This document shows positions 47,924 through 57,514 of a stretch of DNA of 64,000 bases, in pieces. Made by a program: the position numbers and the translations under genes. This DNA is from UBA4660 sp034408895. Its GTDB lineage: Bacteria; Bacteroidota; Bacteroidia; Flavobacteriales_D; Sanyastnellaceae. How positions within the stretch are numbered: position 1 is the first letter of the stretch; each line of letters starts with the position of its first letter. The notes under the pieces are model-generated. The model saw only the letters and a list, made by a program, of their open reading frames with translations. It was not told where the DNA came from and did no database searches. The stretch spans positions 23,244 to 87,243 of the forward strand of contig JAWXCI010000019.1 in assembly GCA_034408895.1 (NCBI GenBank), written 5' to 3'.

Positions 47924-50239
47924 TTACTTCTTCATCTCCGCTTCCTTCTTCGCTTTCTGCATCGGGTTTTCCTGTTGCCATTGCCCTTGTTGTTCTTTGA
48001 ACAATTCAAAACGCGAAGGCACAAGCACAGGAGGCCATGAGTTGTTGTTGAGATCAACATCTGCGGTTTCTAGCAGCGGGTCCAGTGTGATGCTCACCGC
48101 TTCCTTGTCGCACACAAAAACTTTATTCACTTTCGTGTCGCTCATCTTCCATATCTCAGCCGGAATGTGGTGTGTCTTTTTTGTACCATCAGTAAATTCA
48201 ATTTCGAAAATGAGCGGCATGATGAGGCCACCAACATTTTCCACCGTCACCTGGTAATAGAATTTTCCTGACTTCAACATTGCTATTTCTTCATTGTTCA
48301 TTTTTTCCTTGTACTCTTCGTAATCCTTCTGATCCATGAAAGTCACTTTGTGCGGATCATAAGTAGTGTAGAAATCGGGGAGGTCGGCATCAGTTTCAAA
48401 TTCCGGTTTGATGCCTTCCTGTTTGTCGCGTTCCAGCGAAATGTCAATAGGCTGATCTTCCTTCAACGATTTCTGAAATGCTTTTTCTACCACGGGGTCT
48501 TTCGTGTTCAGGCGAAAGAGTTTCATCTCTTTCAAAGCCATGTCGCAATGGTCGGTTCCGTAAAACCATCCGCGCCAGAACCAATCAAGATCCACTGCGC
48601 TGGCATCTTCCAGTGTGCGGAAGAAATCATCAGGTGTGGGATGTTTAAACGCCCACCTTCTGCAATACTCTTTAAATGCAAAATCAAAAAGTTCTCGACC
48701 CATAACAGTCTCTCGCAATATGTTTAATGCCGTGGCGGGCTTTCCATACGCATTGTTCCCGAACTGGTAAATACTTTCGGAGTTGGTCATGATAGGACAC
48801 ATCTTCGACTTGTCACCTTTCATGTAATCCACGATGTGTCGGGCTGGGCCTCTGCGTGTCGGGTAATTCCTGTCCCATTCTTTTTCCGTGAGGTATTGCA
48901 CAAAAGTGTTCAGCCCTTCATCCATCCAGGTCCATTGTCTTTCATCACTGTTAACGATCATCGGGAAGAAATTGTGTCCCACTTCGTGAATGATCACACT
49001 CATCATTCCGCCACGAGTGCCTTCACTGTATGTGCCATCGGGTTCCGGCCTTCCACCGTTGAAACAAATCATTGGGTATTCCATTCCAATCCATTTGGCG
49101 TGAACACTTGTAGCCTGCGGATACCCATAGTCAATGGTGTATTTGCTATAGGTGCGCAGTGTGTGTGCCACAATGCGTGTACTGTATTGTTCCCACAACG
49201 GGTTTCCCTCTTTCGGGTAAAACGACATAGCAAGAGGTCGCTTGTCGCCAATCTTTACCACTTGTGCATCCCAAATGAATTTGCGCGATGTGGCAAAACC
49301 AAAGTCGCGCACATTCTCTGCTTTAAATATCCATGTCTTCTCCGATGTGAGTTTGTGTTTCTCGCGTTCAACGGCTTCGTCTTGTGTACAGATGATGACA
49401 GGCTCGTCAGAAGTTTTTGCTTTTTCATACCGCGAGTTTTGTTCTACAGTGAGAACTGATTTTGCATTCTGTACCATACCGGTCGCAGCTACAATGTGAT
49501 CCGAGGGAACAGTAATCTCCACATTATAGTTCCCGAAGTTCAGTGTGAATTCTCCGGCACCGAGGAATTGTTTGTGCTGCCAGCCCTGGTTGTCGCTGTA
49601 CACCACAAGGCGCGGGTAGAACTGCGCCATGGTGTAGAGATAATTGCTATCGGTATCGAAAAATTCGTAACCGCTTCTTCCACCCACACGAATGCGATCG
49701 TTGATGTTACACCACCATTTGATTTTGAAGACGAACACTCCTCCTGCCTTCAGCGGTTGGGCAAGATCAATGCGCATCATAGTTTTGTTGACCGTGTGCT
49801 TGAGGTCTTTGCCTGCTGCGTCACGCACAAAATCCAGTTTGAATCCGCCATCGAACCACGGCTCGAGATCTACAATGTCGTTGTAGCTGAGTTTTTCACC
49901 AATGGTGGTTTGCTCAATTTTGTAGGTATCACTTTCCTTGTCAAAAATGTTGTGGTCGAGTTGCAGCCAGATGTAGTGCAACACATCGGGTGAGTTGTTG
50001 TGATAAGTCACAGTTTCTTCGCCATAGAGTCTTTGGATTTTATCATCAATCCTAATCTTCATCTGGTAGTCCACCTGCTGTTGCCAGTACTCGTGGCCTG
50101 GTGCACCGCTGGCCGTGCGGTAATCGTTGGGGGTGGCAAGCTCGGGGCCGAGTTGCTTGAATTTGTCTTCCCATTTTTTCTCTTCTTGTGAAAAGGCGAA
50201 TACGGGAATCAACAGCACTAAGCAGAAAATTGTTTTCAT
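47924..50239 (-). CDS. M1-family metallopeptidase
   Basis: A 771-residue secreted aminopeptidase-like protein with a signal peptide (residues 1-18, FCLVLLIPVFAFS). The zinc site is VIIHEVGHNFFPMI with WTWMDEGLNTFVQYL (HExxH-x18-E), within the M1 catalytic domain at about residues 370-430. The N-terminal saddle domain (VTYHNNSPDVLHYIWLQLD) is clear. The usual GxMEN exopeptidase motif is replaced by WIGMEYPMICFNGG. The ATG at 50237-50239 is used. It probably trims peptides in the periplasm alongside the DPP-IV-type enzyme. Its 3' end is duplicated at 47482-47516. Confidence 0.93.
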   Translation of the reverse strand: MKTIFCLVLLIPVFAFSQEEKKWEDKFKQLGPELATPNDYRTASGAPGHEYWQQQVDYQMKIRIDDKIQRLYGEETVTYHNNSPDVLHYIWLQLDHNIFDKESDTYKIEQTTIGEKLSYNDIVDLEPWFDGGFKLDFVRDAAGKDLKHTVNKTMMRIDLAQPLKAGGVFVFKIKWWCNINDRIRVGGRSGYEFFDTDSNYLYTMAQFYPRLVVYSDNQGWQHKQFLGAGEFTLNFGNYNVEITVPSDHIVAATGMVQNAKSVLTVEQNSRYEKAKTSDEPVIICTQDEAVEREKHKLTSEKTWIFKAENVRDFGFATSRKFIWDAQVVKIGDKRPLAMSFYPKEGNPLWEQYSTRIVAHTLRTYSKYTIDYGYPQATSVHAKWIGMEYPMICFNGGRPEPDGTYSEGTRGGMMSVIIHEVGHNFFPMIVNSDERQWTWMDEGLNTFVQYLTEKEWDRNYPTRRGPARHIVDYMKGDKSKMCPIMTNSESIYQFGNNAYGKPATALNILRETVMGRELFDFAFKEYCRRWAFKHPTPDDFFRTLEDASAVDLDWFWRGWFYGTDHCDMALKEMKLFRLNTKDPVVEKAFQKSLKEDQPIDISLERDKQEGIKPEFETDADLPDFYTTYDPHKVTFMDQKDYEEYKEKMNNEEIAMLKSGKFYYQVTVENVGGLIMPLIFEIEFTDGTKKTHHIPAEIWKMSDTKVNKVFVCDKEAVSITLDPLLETADVDLNNNSWPPVLVPSRFELFKEQQGQWQQENPMQKAKKEAEMKK
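47928..47962. repeat. 35-bp direct repeat, copy 2 (3' end of the M1 gene)
   Basis: Codes on the minus strand for the QKAKKEAEMKK tail and stop of the M1 peptidase. See copy 1 at 47482-47516. Confidence 0.8.
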
Positions 50240-50258
50240 CGTTTGGATTGATAGTGCC

Positions 50259-50266
50259 CAAAAGTA
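50259..50266 (-). promoter_or_regulatory. Minus-7 box TACTTTTG upstream of the M1 gene
   Basis: A perfect TAnnTTTG on the minus strand, 19 bases before the M1 start codon, with no clear minus-33 box. It lies in the 193-base gap that also serves the divergent dehydrogenase gene. Confidence 0.5.
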
Positions 50267-50432
50267 TTGATGGCCAGATCTGCTGATTTGATGTTGTGAT
50301 GATTGGCGAGGCCTGATGAAAACCGAGCGAACGCGGAGAGGTCGCTGCGATCGCTGTGCATCCTCTGCATTAGCTGCGATGAACAGTCGCATGTATTTGC
50401 CCTGAATATCTTGCCCCGAAAAAATTAAGCAG

Positions 50433-51587
50433 ATGAAGAAAGTTGTTGTGCTGGGTGCAGGGCTGGTGGGTTCAGCGATTGCCATTGATCTGAAAAAATC
50501 TTTTGATGTGACCTCAGTGGACATCAATGAAGAGGCGTTGAAAAAACTTGAGACACATGAAATCAAAACCACCGTTGCAAATCTCTCTGACTACACAGCC
50601 ACGCAAAAACTTGTTGGGGATTTTGATCTCGTGGTTGGTGCGGTTCCCGGCTTCATGGGATACAAAACTGTTGAGGCAGTGATTCATGCCGGGAAGAACA
50701 TGGTGGACATAAGTTTCTTCCCCGAAGATCCATTTGGTCTCGATAATCTTGCGAAAGAAAAAGGCGTTACGGTGGTAACTGATTGCGGAGTGGCTCCTGG
50801 CATGGGCAATATCATTCTCGGTTACCACAACACACAAATGCAAGTGACGCGATACGAATGCCTTGTGGGTGGGTTGCCGGTGGTACGCGAATGGCCGTGG
50901 GAATATAAAGCGGTGTTTTCGCCTATTGATGTGATTGAAGAATACGTGCGCCCTGCGCGTTACGTACAAAATGGTTCGGTGGTAGTTCGCGAAGCATTGA
51001 GCGATGCAGAACTTGTCGAGTTTCCTGTTATCGGAACGCTGGAGTCATGGAATAGTGATGGACTGCGTTCACTCATCCGAACCATGCCGCACATTCCCGA
51101 CATGATTGAAAAAACATTGCGCTATCCCGGATGCATTGAATACTTGCGTGTGCTTCGTGCAGGAGGATTTTTCTCTTACGATGAAATAGAAGTGAATGGA
51201 CAAAAGATTCGACCGATTGATGTCACCTCGAAACTACTGTTCCCAAAATGGAAATTGAAACCGGGCGAGGAAGATTTTACGATAATGAGGATCGTGATTG
51301 AAGGAATGCCTCATCCCGCAAATTCGGGACAGAGCCGCGAAGAAAAAGAAAAAATCACATATCATTTGCTTGACCGTTTTGACAAAAACTCCAGTACCAT
51401 TTCTATGGCGCGAACTACTGGTTACACATGCACAGCGGTATCACATCTTGTTCTCGATGAAAAATTTTCGCGCAAGGGAATTTGCCCACCTGAATATGTG
51501 GGCGATGAGAAGGGATGTTTTGAATTTGTGTCCGAGTATTTGAAAGAGCGTGGAGTGAAGTATGAAATGAATCAGACGTTTTCTTGA
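50433..51587 (+). CDS. Saccharopine dehydrogenase-family oxidoreductase
   Basis: A 384-residue NAD(P)-dependent enzyme of the saccharopine/LYS9-like family. The Rossmann motif is VVVLGAGLVGSAIAIDL (residues 4-20), followed by VTSVDINEEAL, LVVGAVPGFMGYKTVEAV, VTDCGVAPGMGNIILGY and ARTTGYTCTAVSHLVLD. It may act in lysine degradation or on related amino-acid adducts. At residues about 293-300 (PHPANSGQ), a 22-base palindromic mini-element (51311-51332) is read in frame as an insertion into the C-terminal domain. All core motifs are retained, so the enzyme is probably active. Substrate is not certain. Confidence 0.9.
   Translation: MKKVVVLGAGLVGSAIAIDLKKSFDVTSVDINEEALKKLETHEIKTTVANLSDYTATQKLVGDFDLVVGAVPGFMGYKTVEAVIHAGKNMVDISFFPEDPFGLDNLAKEKGVTVVTDCGVAPGMGNIILGYHNTQMQVTRYECLVGGLPVVREWPWEYKAVFSPIDVIEEYVRPARYVQNGSVVVREALSDAELVEFPVIGTLESWNSDGLRSLIRTMPHIPDMIEKTLRYPGCIEYLRVLRAGGFFSYDEIEVNGQKIRPIDVTSKLLFPKWKLKPGEEDFTIMRIVIEGMPHPANSGQSREEKEKITYHLLDRFDKNSSTISMARTTGYTCTAVSHLVLDEKFSRKGICPPEYVGDEKGCFEFVSEYLKERGVKYEMNQTFS
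51311..51332 (+). repeat. In-gene palindromic mini-element (family B)
   Basis: TCATCCCG-n6-CGGGACAG within the dehydrogenase gene, identical outside the loop to the element at 25637-25658 in the Lnb-type gene. Confidence 0.65.
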
Positions 51588-51712
51588 AAAGAAAATTGTG
51601 AAAGGCGAAGTTCTTATTATTGCCGCGACTATCAGTAACTCTAGTCGCATTGAACTGGAATAGCTGATGATGAACCTGGTCTGAACGATTTTATCTTAAG
51701 AGTAAAAAGGAA

Positions 51713-51763
51713 TATCCCGATTCTTATTGGGATAAAATCCCTGACTGACGACAGGCAGGCGGG
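51713..51763. repeat. Two adjacent palindromic mini-elements
   Basis: TATCCCGAT-n4-ATTGGGATA at 51713-51734, then a CCTGACTGACGACAGGCAGG type element at 51740-51759, related to the palindrome at 2409-2428. They lie between the dehydrogenase and DUF5684-like genes and may be one compound element. Confidence 0.55.
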
Positions 51764-51794
51764 AAACAGTAAGCACCAATAAATATTCTAAAAT

Positions 51795-52166
51795 ATGTCG
51801 GTAATTATTATCTGGTTAGCAGTTCTGGTTTTATATGTTGCCGCCTGGTGGAAGATTTTTGAAAAGGCCGGGCAACCTGGATGGGCAGCTATAATACCCA
51901 TCTACAACTATTATATCATCACCCGAATAATAGGCAAACCGGGGTGGTGGGTAGTGATGATGTTTTTGCCCTTAGCCAATATCATTTTCTTGATCTGGGC
52001 ATTAAACCTTTTGTCAAAGAGTTTTGGCAAGGATGAAGCATTTACAGTTGGACTTGTTTTGCTTGGAATAGTTTTCGTTCCTATACTTGGCTTTGGCGAA
52101 GCTCAATACGTGGGGCAAAGTGCACGGCCATCCATTGGCACATTGGACGACCCATTTCGTAATTGA
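51795..52166 (+). CDS. DUF5684-type small membrane protein
   Basis: A 123-residue membrane protein with three helices: IIIWLAVLVLYVAAWWKIFE, a second in WWVVMMFLPLANIIFLIWAL, and a third in VGLVLLGIVFVPILGFG. The motif EKAGQPGWAAIIPIYNYYII between helices 1 and 2 is diagnostic of DUF5684, sometimes found fused to signal peptidase I in Bacteroidota. Its role is unknown. It sits alone after a palindrome-rich gap. Confidence 0.85.
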   Translation: MSVIIIWLAVLVLYVAAWWKIFEKAGQPGWAAIIPIYNYYIITRIIGKPGWWVVMMFLPLANIIFLIWALNLLSKSFGKDEAFTVGLVLLGIVFVPILGFGEAQYVGQSARPSIGTLDDPFRN

Positions 52167-52334
52167 CAATTCTTGTCGTACGTAATTGTCCGTTGGCCTC
52201 ACGATAGTTGTCTGGGCTTAAGTGTCAACTAGCCACAATATCTCTCCACACTCCACCGTTGGCAAATCCAAATTCTAACACCACAGAAACTATGGCCTGA
52301 TTTTACTTTCGCTCACTAGTGATACCCACTTGTT

Positions 52335-55300
52335 ATGAAAGGAAAATGGAACCCAATGCTGATCATGTCGTTCTGCATCGTCAGCCAGATAGCACACACA
52401 CAGGAGCCAATTTACTTCTACACCGAAGACAAACTCTACCGCGATGCGCTAGAGCTTTTCGACCACGAGAAATACGTTCCCGCCAAAGAAAAATTTGAAC
52501 AATACCTGCTGCTCAATACCGATGCGCAATCAGAATTCCGTGTAAATGCAGAGTACTACAAAGGCATAAGCGCCCTCTATCTTTTTCATAAAGATGCCGA
52601 GTTTCTCCTCGAGCGATTTGTGCGCGACCATCCGGACTCGCCCCATGTGCGCGGGGTGTATTACGAACTGTCCACCTTTACTTACAAGAAGAAAAATTAC
52701 AAACGCGCCCTGGAATGGTTCCAGCAAGTGGATCCGCGAGACCTCAGCGAAAAACAACGCACCGTATTTTATTACCAGCGCGGTCACAGCCGATTCGAGA
52801 CAGAAGATTTCGCCAATGCACGTACCGACTTTGCCGAAGTCAAAGGCATTTCAGGTGATTACCGCCAGCCTGCTACTTATTACTACTCGCACATTTCCTA
52901 TGAGATGGGCGACTACCAAACCGCCCTCGATGGGTTTCATTACCTGGATAACGATCCCAATTTCAAACCGATTGTTCCTTACTACATCACGCAGATTTAT
53001 TACAAGCAAGGCAAATACGATCAGGTGTTAGCCTACGCCCCTGCGGTGCTCGATTCGGCCGCCAGCCAAAACACAAAGCGCTTGCCCGAAATAGCACGAT
53101 TAATTGGCGACTCCTACTACCGGAAAGACCGCTACACCGAAGCACTGCCGTATCTTGAAATGTTCCACGAAAAAACAGATAAAAGCGAACGCTCGCGCGA
53201 AGATTTCTACCAACTCGGTTACACCCATTATCGTGTAAACAACTACACCAAAGCCCTCGATGCTTTTAATGAATGCGTGAAAGAAGATGATGAACTGCAC
53301 CAGATGGCTTCTTACAACATGGGCGACTGTTATTTGAAACTCGACCAGAAACCCTACGCCCGAAGTGCATTCGAAGAAGCATCGGAAATGAACCACAACC
53401 TGGAGGTGAAGGAAGATGCCATGTTCAACTACGCGAAACTCGCCTTCGAGCTTTCTTACAATCCATTTCACGAAGCCATCACCGCGTTTGAGCAATACCT
53501 GGAGAATTATCCTAACTCACCACGAAGAGAAGAGGCATACGAGTTTCTTTTGAACGTGTACATGAAATCCAGGGCGTATGAAAAAGCACTTGCATCGCTC
53601 GATAAAATCCAGAATAAGGATGCACGTATTAAAGAAGCATATCAAACTGTTGCGTACAACCGGGGAGTTGAACTTTACCAGAGTGATGATTTGGTGAATG
53701 CGAAAAAATTCTTCGACAAGGTTGCAACATATCCCATCAATCCGTTGCTCAATGCCGAAGCGAAATTCTGGAAGGGAGAAATTGCCTATCGCAATGAAAA
53801 ATGGGACGAAGCGAAAACATTCTACTCGGAATTCCTTAGTGAGCCCGGTGCTTTTAACTCGGAATACTATGGACTGGGGAATTACGGTTATGGTTATACA
53901 CGATTCAAGAAAGCGCTTGCAGCTCATGGCGAGTTGAAGAAAAATCTCTTTGCTGAAGCCAATTCAAACTTCCGGAAATATGCCGATGCCAGCGGTACAA
54001 AAGACCCCAAAAAGTTGAACGATGCATACCTGCGAATTGGAGATTGTTATTACGTGGCGAAGAGTTACAACCAAGCTATAGCCTACTATGATAAAAGCGC
54101 TGAAATGGGCGTGGGCATGCGCGATTACGCCATGTTCCAGAAAGCATTGTCTTACGGTTTTGACGGTCAACTGGATAAAAAAGCGTGGGTACTGAAATCA
54201 CTTCTTGCTGATATGCCCGATTCGAAATACGAAGTGGATGCAAAATACGAAATGGCGAAGACTTACCTCTCGCAAGACCGCCTGAGTGAATCTAAAACTT
54301 ATTACGATGACATCCTGAAAAATCACCCCGGTTCGCAGTACGTGAAGTATTCGCTGGTTGACCTCTGCCTTATTTATGTGAAGCAGGACAATAAACAAAA
54401 AGTGAAGGAGACATGGAACAGGTTGAAAAAAGATTATCCGAATGACAAGGTCTTGAAAGATGCTTATGCTCTTGTCAAGAACACGTTGATTGATGATGCA
54501 GATTTCGTGAACGATGTGGAAGAAATTGATGTACTTGATGTTTCAGACAACGAGTTGGAAAACGATGTGTTCACTGCTGCAAAAGGATATGCGTTGGATG
54601 GCGATTGCAACACAGCTATCACCAGACTCACCGATTATCTGGCAAAGTACCAGCCAGCACTCAACGCAATTGAAGCGAATTATTATCTCGGCAATTGTTA
54701 CTTCGACAAGGGGCAAACCGATAAAGCACTTTCGGCCTACAACTTCGTTATCACCAAACCACTGAGCGACTATACCGAAGAAAGTCTTGTGGCCGCAGCA
54801 ACCATCAATTACAACAACAAGAATTACCAGCAAGCACTTGACCACTATGCCGACCTGGAGAATGTTGCATTGATGACAACGAACAAACTTGAAGCACAGA
54901 TTGGCATCATGCGGTGCAGCTATTTTCTGGGGGATAAAACCTATGCAAAACAATATGCAGACAAAGTGATTGCCAATGCAAACACTCCTCAGGACATCAA
55001 GTACACTGCACAACTCTGGCGAGGGCGTATTGCGATGGATGTCGCTGAATACGATGCGGCCAAATCGGACTTCAAAGAAGTGATAAAGAAAGGTGGCGTG
55101 ATGGCGGCAGAGGCCAAATACAATCTCGCACTTATCGAGTACAGGCAAGCGATGTGGAAGAATGCCGAAAAAGAAATTTTTGAACTGGTGGACAAGTACG
55201 CTTCGTTCAATGAATGGAAGTACAAGGGATTTCTGTTGCTGGCAGATACCTACGTTGGAATGGAAGACTATTTCCAGGCTCGTGCAACGCTAAATGCCAT

Positions 55301-55445
55301 CAAGGAAAATGTGACAGAACAATGGGTGCTGGACGAAGCCAATGCGAAACTCGCACAACTCGACCAGCTGGAAAAGTCAAACGGTGAGCGAAAGAGTGGG
55401 GGAGATGGTGATGTGGAGATTAACTTAAATGATGGAGGAAACTAG
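52335..55445 (+). CDS. Giant TPR protein of the cell envelope
   Basis: A 1036-residue protein with a signal peptide (residues about 1-23) and tetratricopeptide units along nearly its whole length, such as DALELFDHEKYVPAKEKFEQ, YYKQGKYDQVLAYAPAVLDS, YTEALPYLEMFHEKT, YNQAIAYYDKSAEMG and ALSAYNFVITKP. The spacing is like YbgF/BamD-type TPRs. The C-terminal 20 residues are acidic and disordered. It begins an operon with a barrel gene 2 bases downstream, so the pair probably works as a periplasmic scaffold and an outer-membrane partner. A TACTTTCG promoter-like box lies 30 bases upstream. Confidence 0.88.
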   Translation: MKGKWNPMLIMSFCIVSQIAHTQEPIYFYTEDKLYRDALELFDHEKYVPAKEKFEQYLLLNTDAQSEFRVNAEYYKGISALYLFHKDAEFLLERFVRDHPDSPHVRGVYYELSTFTYKKKNYKRALEWFQQVDPRDLSEKQRTVFYYQRGHSRFETEDFANARTDFAEVKGISGDYRQPATYYYSHISYEMGDYQTALDGFHYLDNDPNFKPIVPYYITQIYYKQGKYDQVLAYAPAVLDSAASQNTKRLPEIARLIGDSYYRKDRYTEALPYLEMFHEKTDKSERSREDFYQLGYTHYRVNNYTKALDAFNECVKEDDELHQMASYNMGDCYLKLDQKPYARSAFEEASEMNHNLEVKEDAMFNYAKLAFELSYNPFHEAITAFEQYLENYPNSPRREEAYEFLLNVYMKSRAYEKALASLDKIQNKDARIKEAYQTVAYNRGVELYQSDDLVNAKKFFDKVATYPINPLLNAEAKFWKGEIAYRNEKWDEAKTFYSEFLSEPGAFNSEYYGLGNYGYGYTRFKKALAAHGELKKNLFAEANSNFRKYADASGTKDPKKLNDAYLRIGDCYYVAKSYNQAIAYYDKSAEMGVGMRDYAMFQKALSYGFDGQLDKKAWVLKSLLADMPDSKYEVDAKYEMAKTYLSQDRLSESKTYYDDILKNHPGSQYVKYSLVDLCLIYVKQDNKQKVKETWNRLKKDYPNDKVLKDAYALVKNTLIDDADFVNDVEEIDVLDVSDNELENDVFTAAKGYALDGDCNTAITRLTDYLAKYQPALNAIEANYYLGNCYFDKGQTDKALSAYNFVITKPLSDYTEESLVAAATINYNNKNYQQALDHYADLENVALMTTNKLEAQIGIMRCSYFLGDKTYAKQYADKVIANANTPQDIKYTAQLWRGRIAMDVAEYDAAKSDFKEVIKKGGVMAAEAKYNLALIEYRQAMWKNAEKEIFELVDKYASFNEWKYKGFLLLADTYVGMEDYFQARATLNAIKENVTEQWVLDEANAKLAQLDQLEKSNGERKSGGDGDVEINLNDGGN

Positions 55446-55447
55446 AA

Positions 55448-57214
55448 ATGGAAAAGCAAAAGGCAATGAACAATATGCAATTGGCAAAAGGCAAAGGGCA
55501 TTACAGCAGTAGACTGAAATCTTTTTTCATTGGTGTGCTGATTGCAGTTTCATCTCAAGTGTCAGCGCAAATAGACACGCTCACGTCCAACTACACCTTC
55601 ACAGGTGATCTTGAATTGAAATTGCGTGATGCAAACAAACTTCCTGTGAACGCACAACTCTATGAAGATTCTGTGAAGATGATGAAGATTCAATACTCAC
55701 TTCTTCCAACACGCAAAAACTTCAACATTGAAGTGAAACCCATAACTCCTGCTAAAATCAATTTTGAAGACAAGTTACAGAAACTTTATCGCGGTTACAT
55801 CAAGGCAGGATATGGTCTGTGGTTCACCCCTCTGGTTGACATGTATTACACCGATGGACGTTCGCGCAAGGGAGCATTTGGTTTCAGTTACAACCACCTG
55901 AGCAGCGCTGGTGGAGTGGCAGTTGACGATAGCATTCCAGACCACTTCAGCGACAACCGTTTTGATTTCTGGGGAAAATACTTTTTTAAGAAAACTGCTT
56001 TCGGTGGTGGTGTGAATTGGGAAAGAAACCTTACGAACTGGTATGGCTTCAATCCTGAATTGATAGACAGTGCTGGAATTTCATTACCCGGATTGAAACA
56101 GCGATTGAATACTTTGGGTGGCAACCTCACTTACCATACTTATGGACGCGATTCGGTGGGCATGAACTACAAAGCCGAAATTGCTATACGCAATACATCA
56201 GATTTTCTTTCCGGAAAAGAAACCAATGTGGATCTTAATGTGGGAGTAAGTGAGTTGGTGGAAACTGAATTGTACAAGGTTCAGTTTGGCGTGAACTACA
56301 ACCAGTTCCTCAATTTCGAACCCGCATTGTTCGATACCATGGAACACACCGAAGACAATGCAATCATAAAACTAGTACCCACCGCATTCACTGTTTGGAA
56401 TGATTTACGGGTGACAGCAGGGTTGGGATTCTACCTACAGGCGAGGGGAGAAGTGCCCCTTCATTTTTACCCAATTGCCGAATTACGCTACAACATTCTC
56501 AAAGGACTTTTGGTTCCTTATGCTGGTGTTCGTGGTAGTTTGAATCAAACCACTTATCTCGGATTGTATCGCGAAAATCCTTTCATCGTGAATTACCCCG
56601 ATCTTGTTAACGTGAACAACAAACTAGAACTTTACGGAGGTATCAGCGGAAGCGCAAGCGCATCATCCTCTTTCAATGCAGGGGTAAATCATACCCAATA
56701 CGAGAACTTCAATTATTTCATCAATGATTCAGTTTGGCGACCTGGCAATCAAATGCAAGTGGTTTACGACAACCTCACCGCTCTCAATTTGTATGGTGAA
56801 TTTTCACTCAAGGCTCCTGAAAAATGGACTGCGTATTTGCGTGGCGACTATTTCATGTATTCCGATTTTGGCAACCAGGAGCATCCGTGGCACCAGCCCA
56901 ATTTGAAGATTACCGCAACTGCTGAGTACAACCTCAAAGACAAATTTATTCTTCAAACCGAGATAATCTATGTGGGTGAACGTTGGGCGAAATCACTTTT
57001 TCCTGTGGAAGGAATTACACCATTAGCTGATGGCTCAACACAATTCAAACTTGATGGATTTGTGGATGCGAACTTCAAGATTGAGTATCGCTACAATAAA
57101 AGGCTTTCGGGATGGGTACTCCTTAACAACATAGCCACTGTGAAGTATCAGCGATGGAGTGGCTACCGTGTGCAACGCCCCGGGGCACTGCTGGGAATAA
57201 CTTATGCGTTCTAG
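55448..57214 (+). CDS. Outer-membrane beta-barrel partner of the TPR protein
   Basis: A 588-residue protein with a signal segment (residues about 26-41, FFIGVLIAVSSQVSAQ), a short plug-like N-domain (residues 42-115) and a large beta-barrel ending LLGITYAF with a terminal Phe. Barrel strands alternate, e.g. YIKAGYGLWFTPLVDMYYT and VYFR-type turns. It is not a TonB receptor of the classic type, as no TonB box or plug motif is evident. The N-region (MEKQKAMNNMQLAKGKGH) is encoded by GGCAAAAGGCAAAGGGC mini-repeat, so the true start could lie further in. It follows the TPR gene by 2 bases. Confidence 0.85.
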   Translation: MEKQKAMNNMQLAKGKGHYSSRLKSFFIGVLIAVSSQVSAQIDTLTSNYTFTGDLELKLRDANKLPVNAQLYEDSVKMMKIQYSLLPTRKNFNIEVKPITPAKINFEDKLQKLYRGYIKAGYGLWFTPLVDMYYTDGRSRKGAFGFSYNHLSSAGGVAVDDSIPDHFSDNRFDFWGKYFFKKTAFGGGVNWERNLTNWYGFNPELIDSAGISLPGLKQRLNTLGGNLTYHTYGRDSVGMNYKAEIAIRNTSDFLSGKETNVDLNVGVSELVETELYKVQFGVNYNQFLNFEPALFDTMEHTEDNAIIKLVPTAFTVWNDLRVTAGLGFYLQARGEVPLHFYPIAELRYNILKGLLVPYAGVRGSLNQTTYLGLYRENPFIVNYPDLVNVNNKLELYGGISGSASASSSFNAGVNHTQYENFNYFINDSVWRPGNQMQVVYDNLTALNLYGEFSLKAPEKWTAYLRGDYFMYSDFGNQEHPWHQPNLKITATAEYNLKDKFILQTEIIYVGERWAKSLFPVEGITPLADGSTQFKLDGFVDANFKIEYRYNKRLSGWVLLNNIATVKYQRWSGYRVQRPGALLGITYAF

Positions 57215-57319
57215 GCCTCAATTGCGAACCAAAATTTTTGCGTCTTTGCGTCTTTGGGAGAAATTATTCCAGTGTTGATTTTTTGTGAAAAATACTTTGT
57301 GTTTTCGTTGTATTTGGTG

Positions 57320-57350
57320 TTGGAATTCTCCATCTCATTCACTACTTTTG
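57320..57350 (+). promoter_or_regulatory. gyrB promoter candidate and leader
   Basis: TTGG, 19 bases, then TACTTTTG (a perfect TAnnTTTG) at 57343-57350. The transcript would have a 160-base leader holding a small GGGCTG-CATT-CAGCCC hairpin at 57368-57383. The sequence TTTGCGTCTTTGCGTCTTTG at 57235-57254 is a short tandem repeat. The rest of 57215-57514 has no gene. Confidence 0.5.
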
Positions 57351-57514
57351 TTCACATCAAAAACGGGGGGCTGCATTCAGCCCTTTCGTATGTAAATCAC
57401 CAGTGAAATCAAGTATTTCGGAATGAACAACCAGAGAATGGCACCAAGTCTTTCCAGGTTGCTTAACAGGACATCAGGCATTAAAAAAACACTATCGTGG
57501 AAGAAACTACAATT

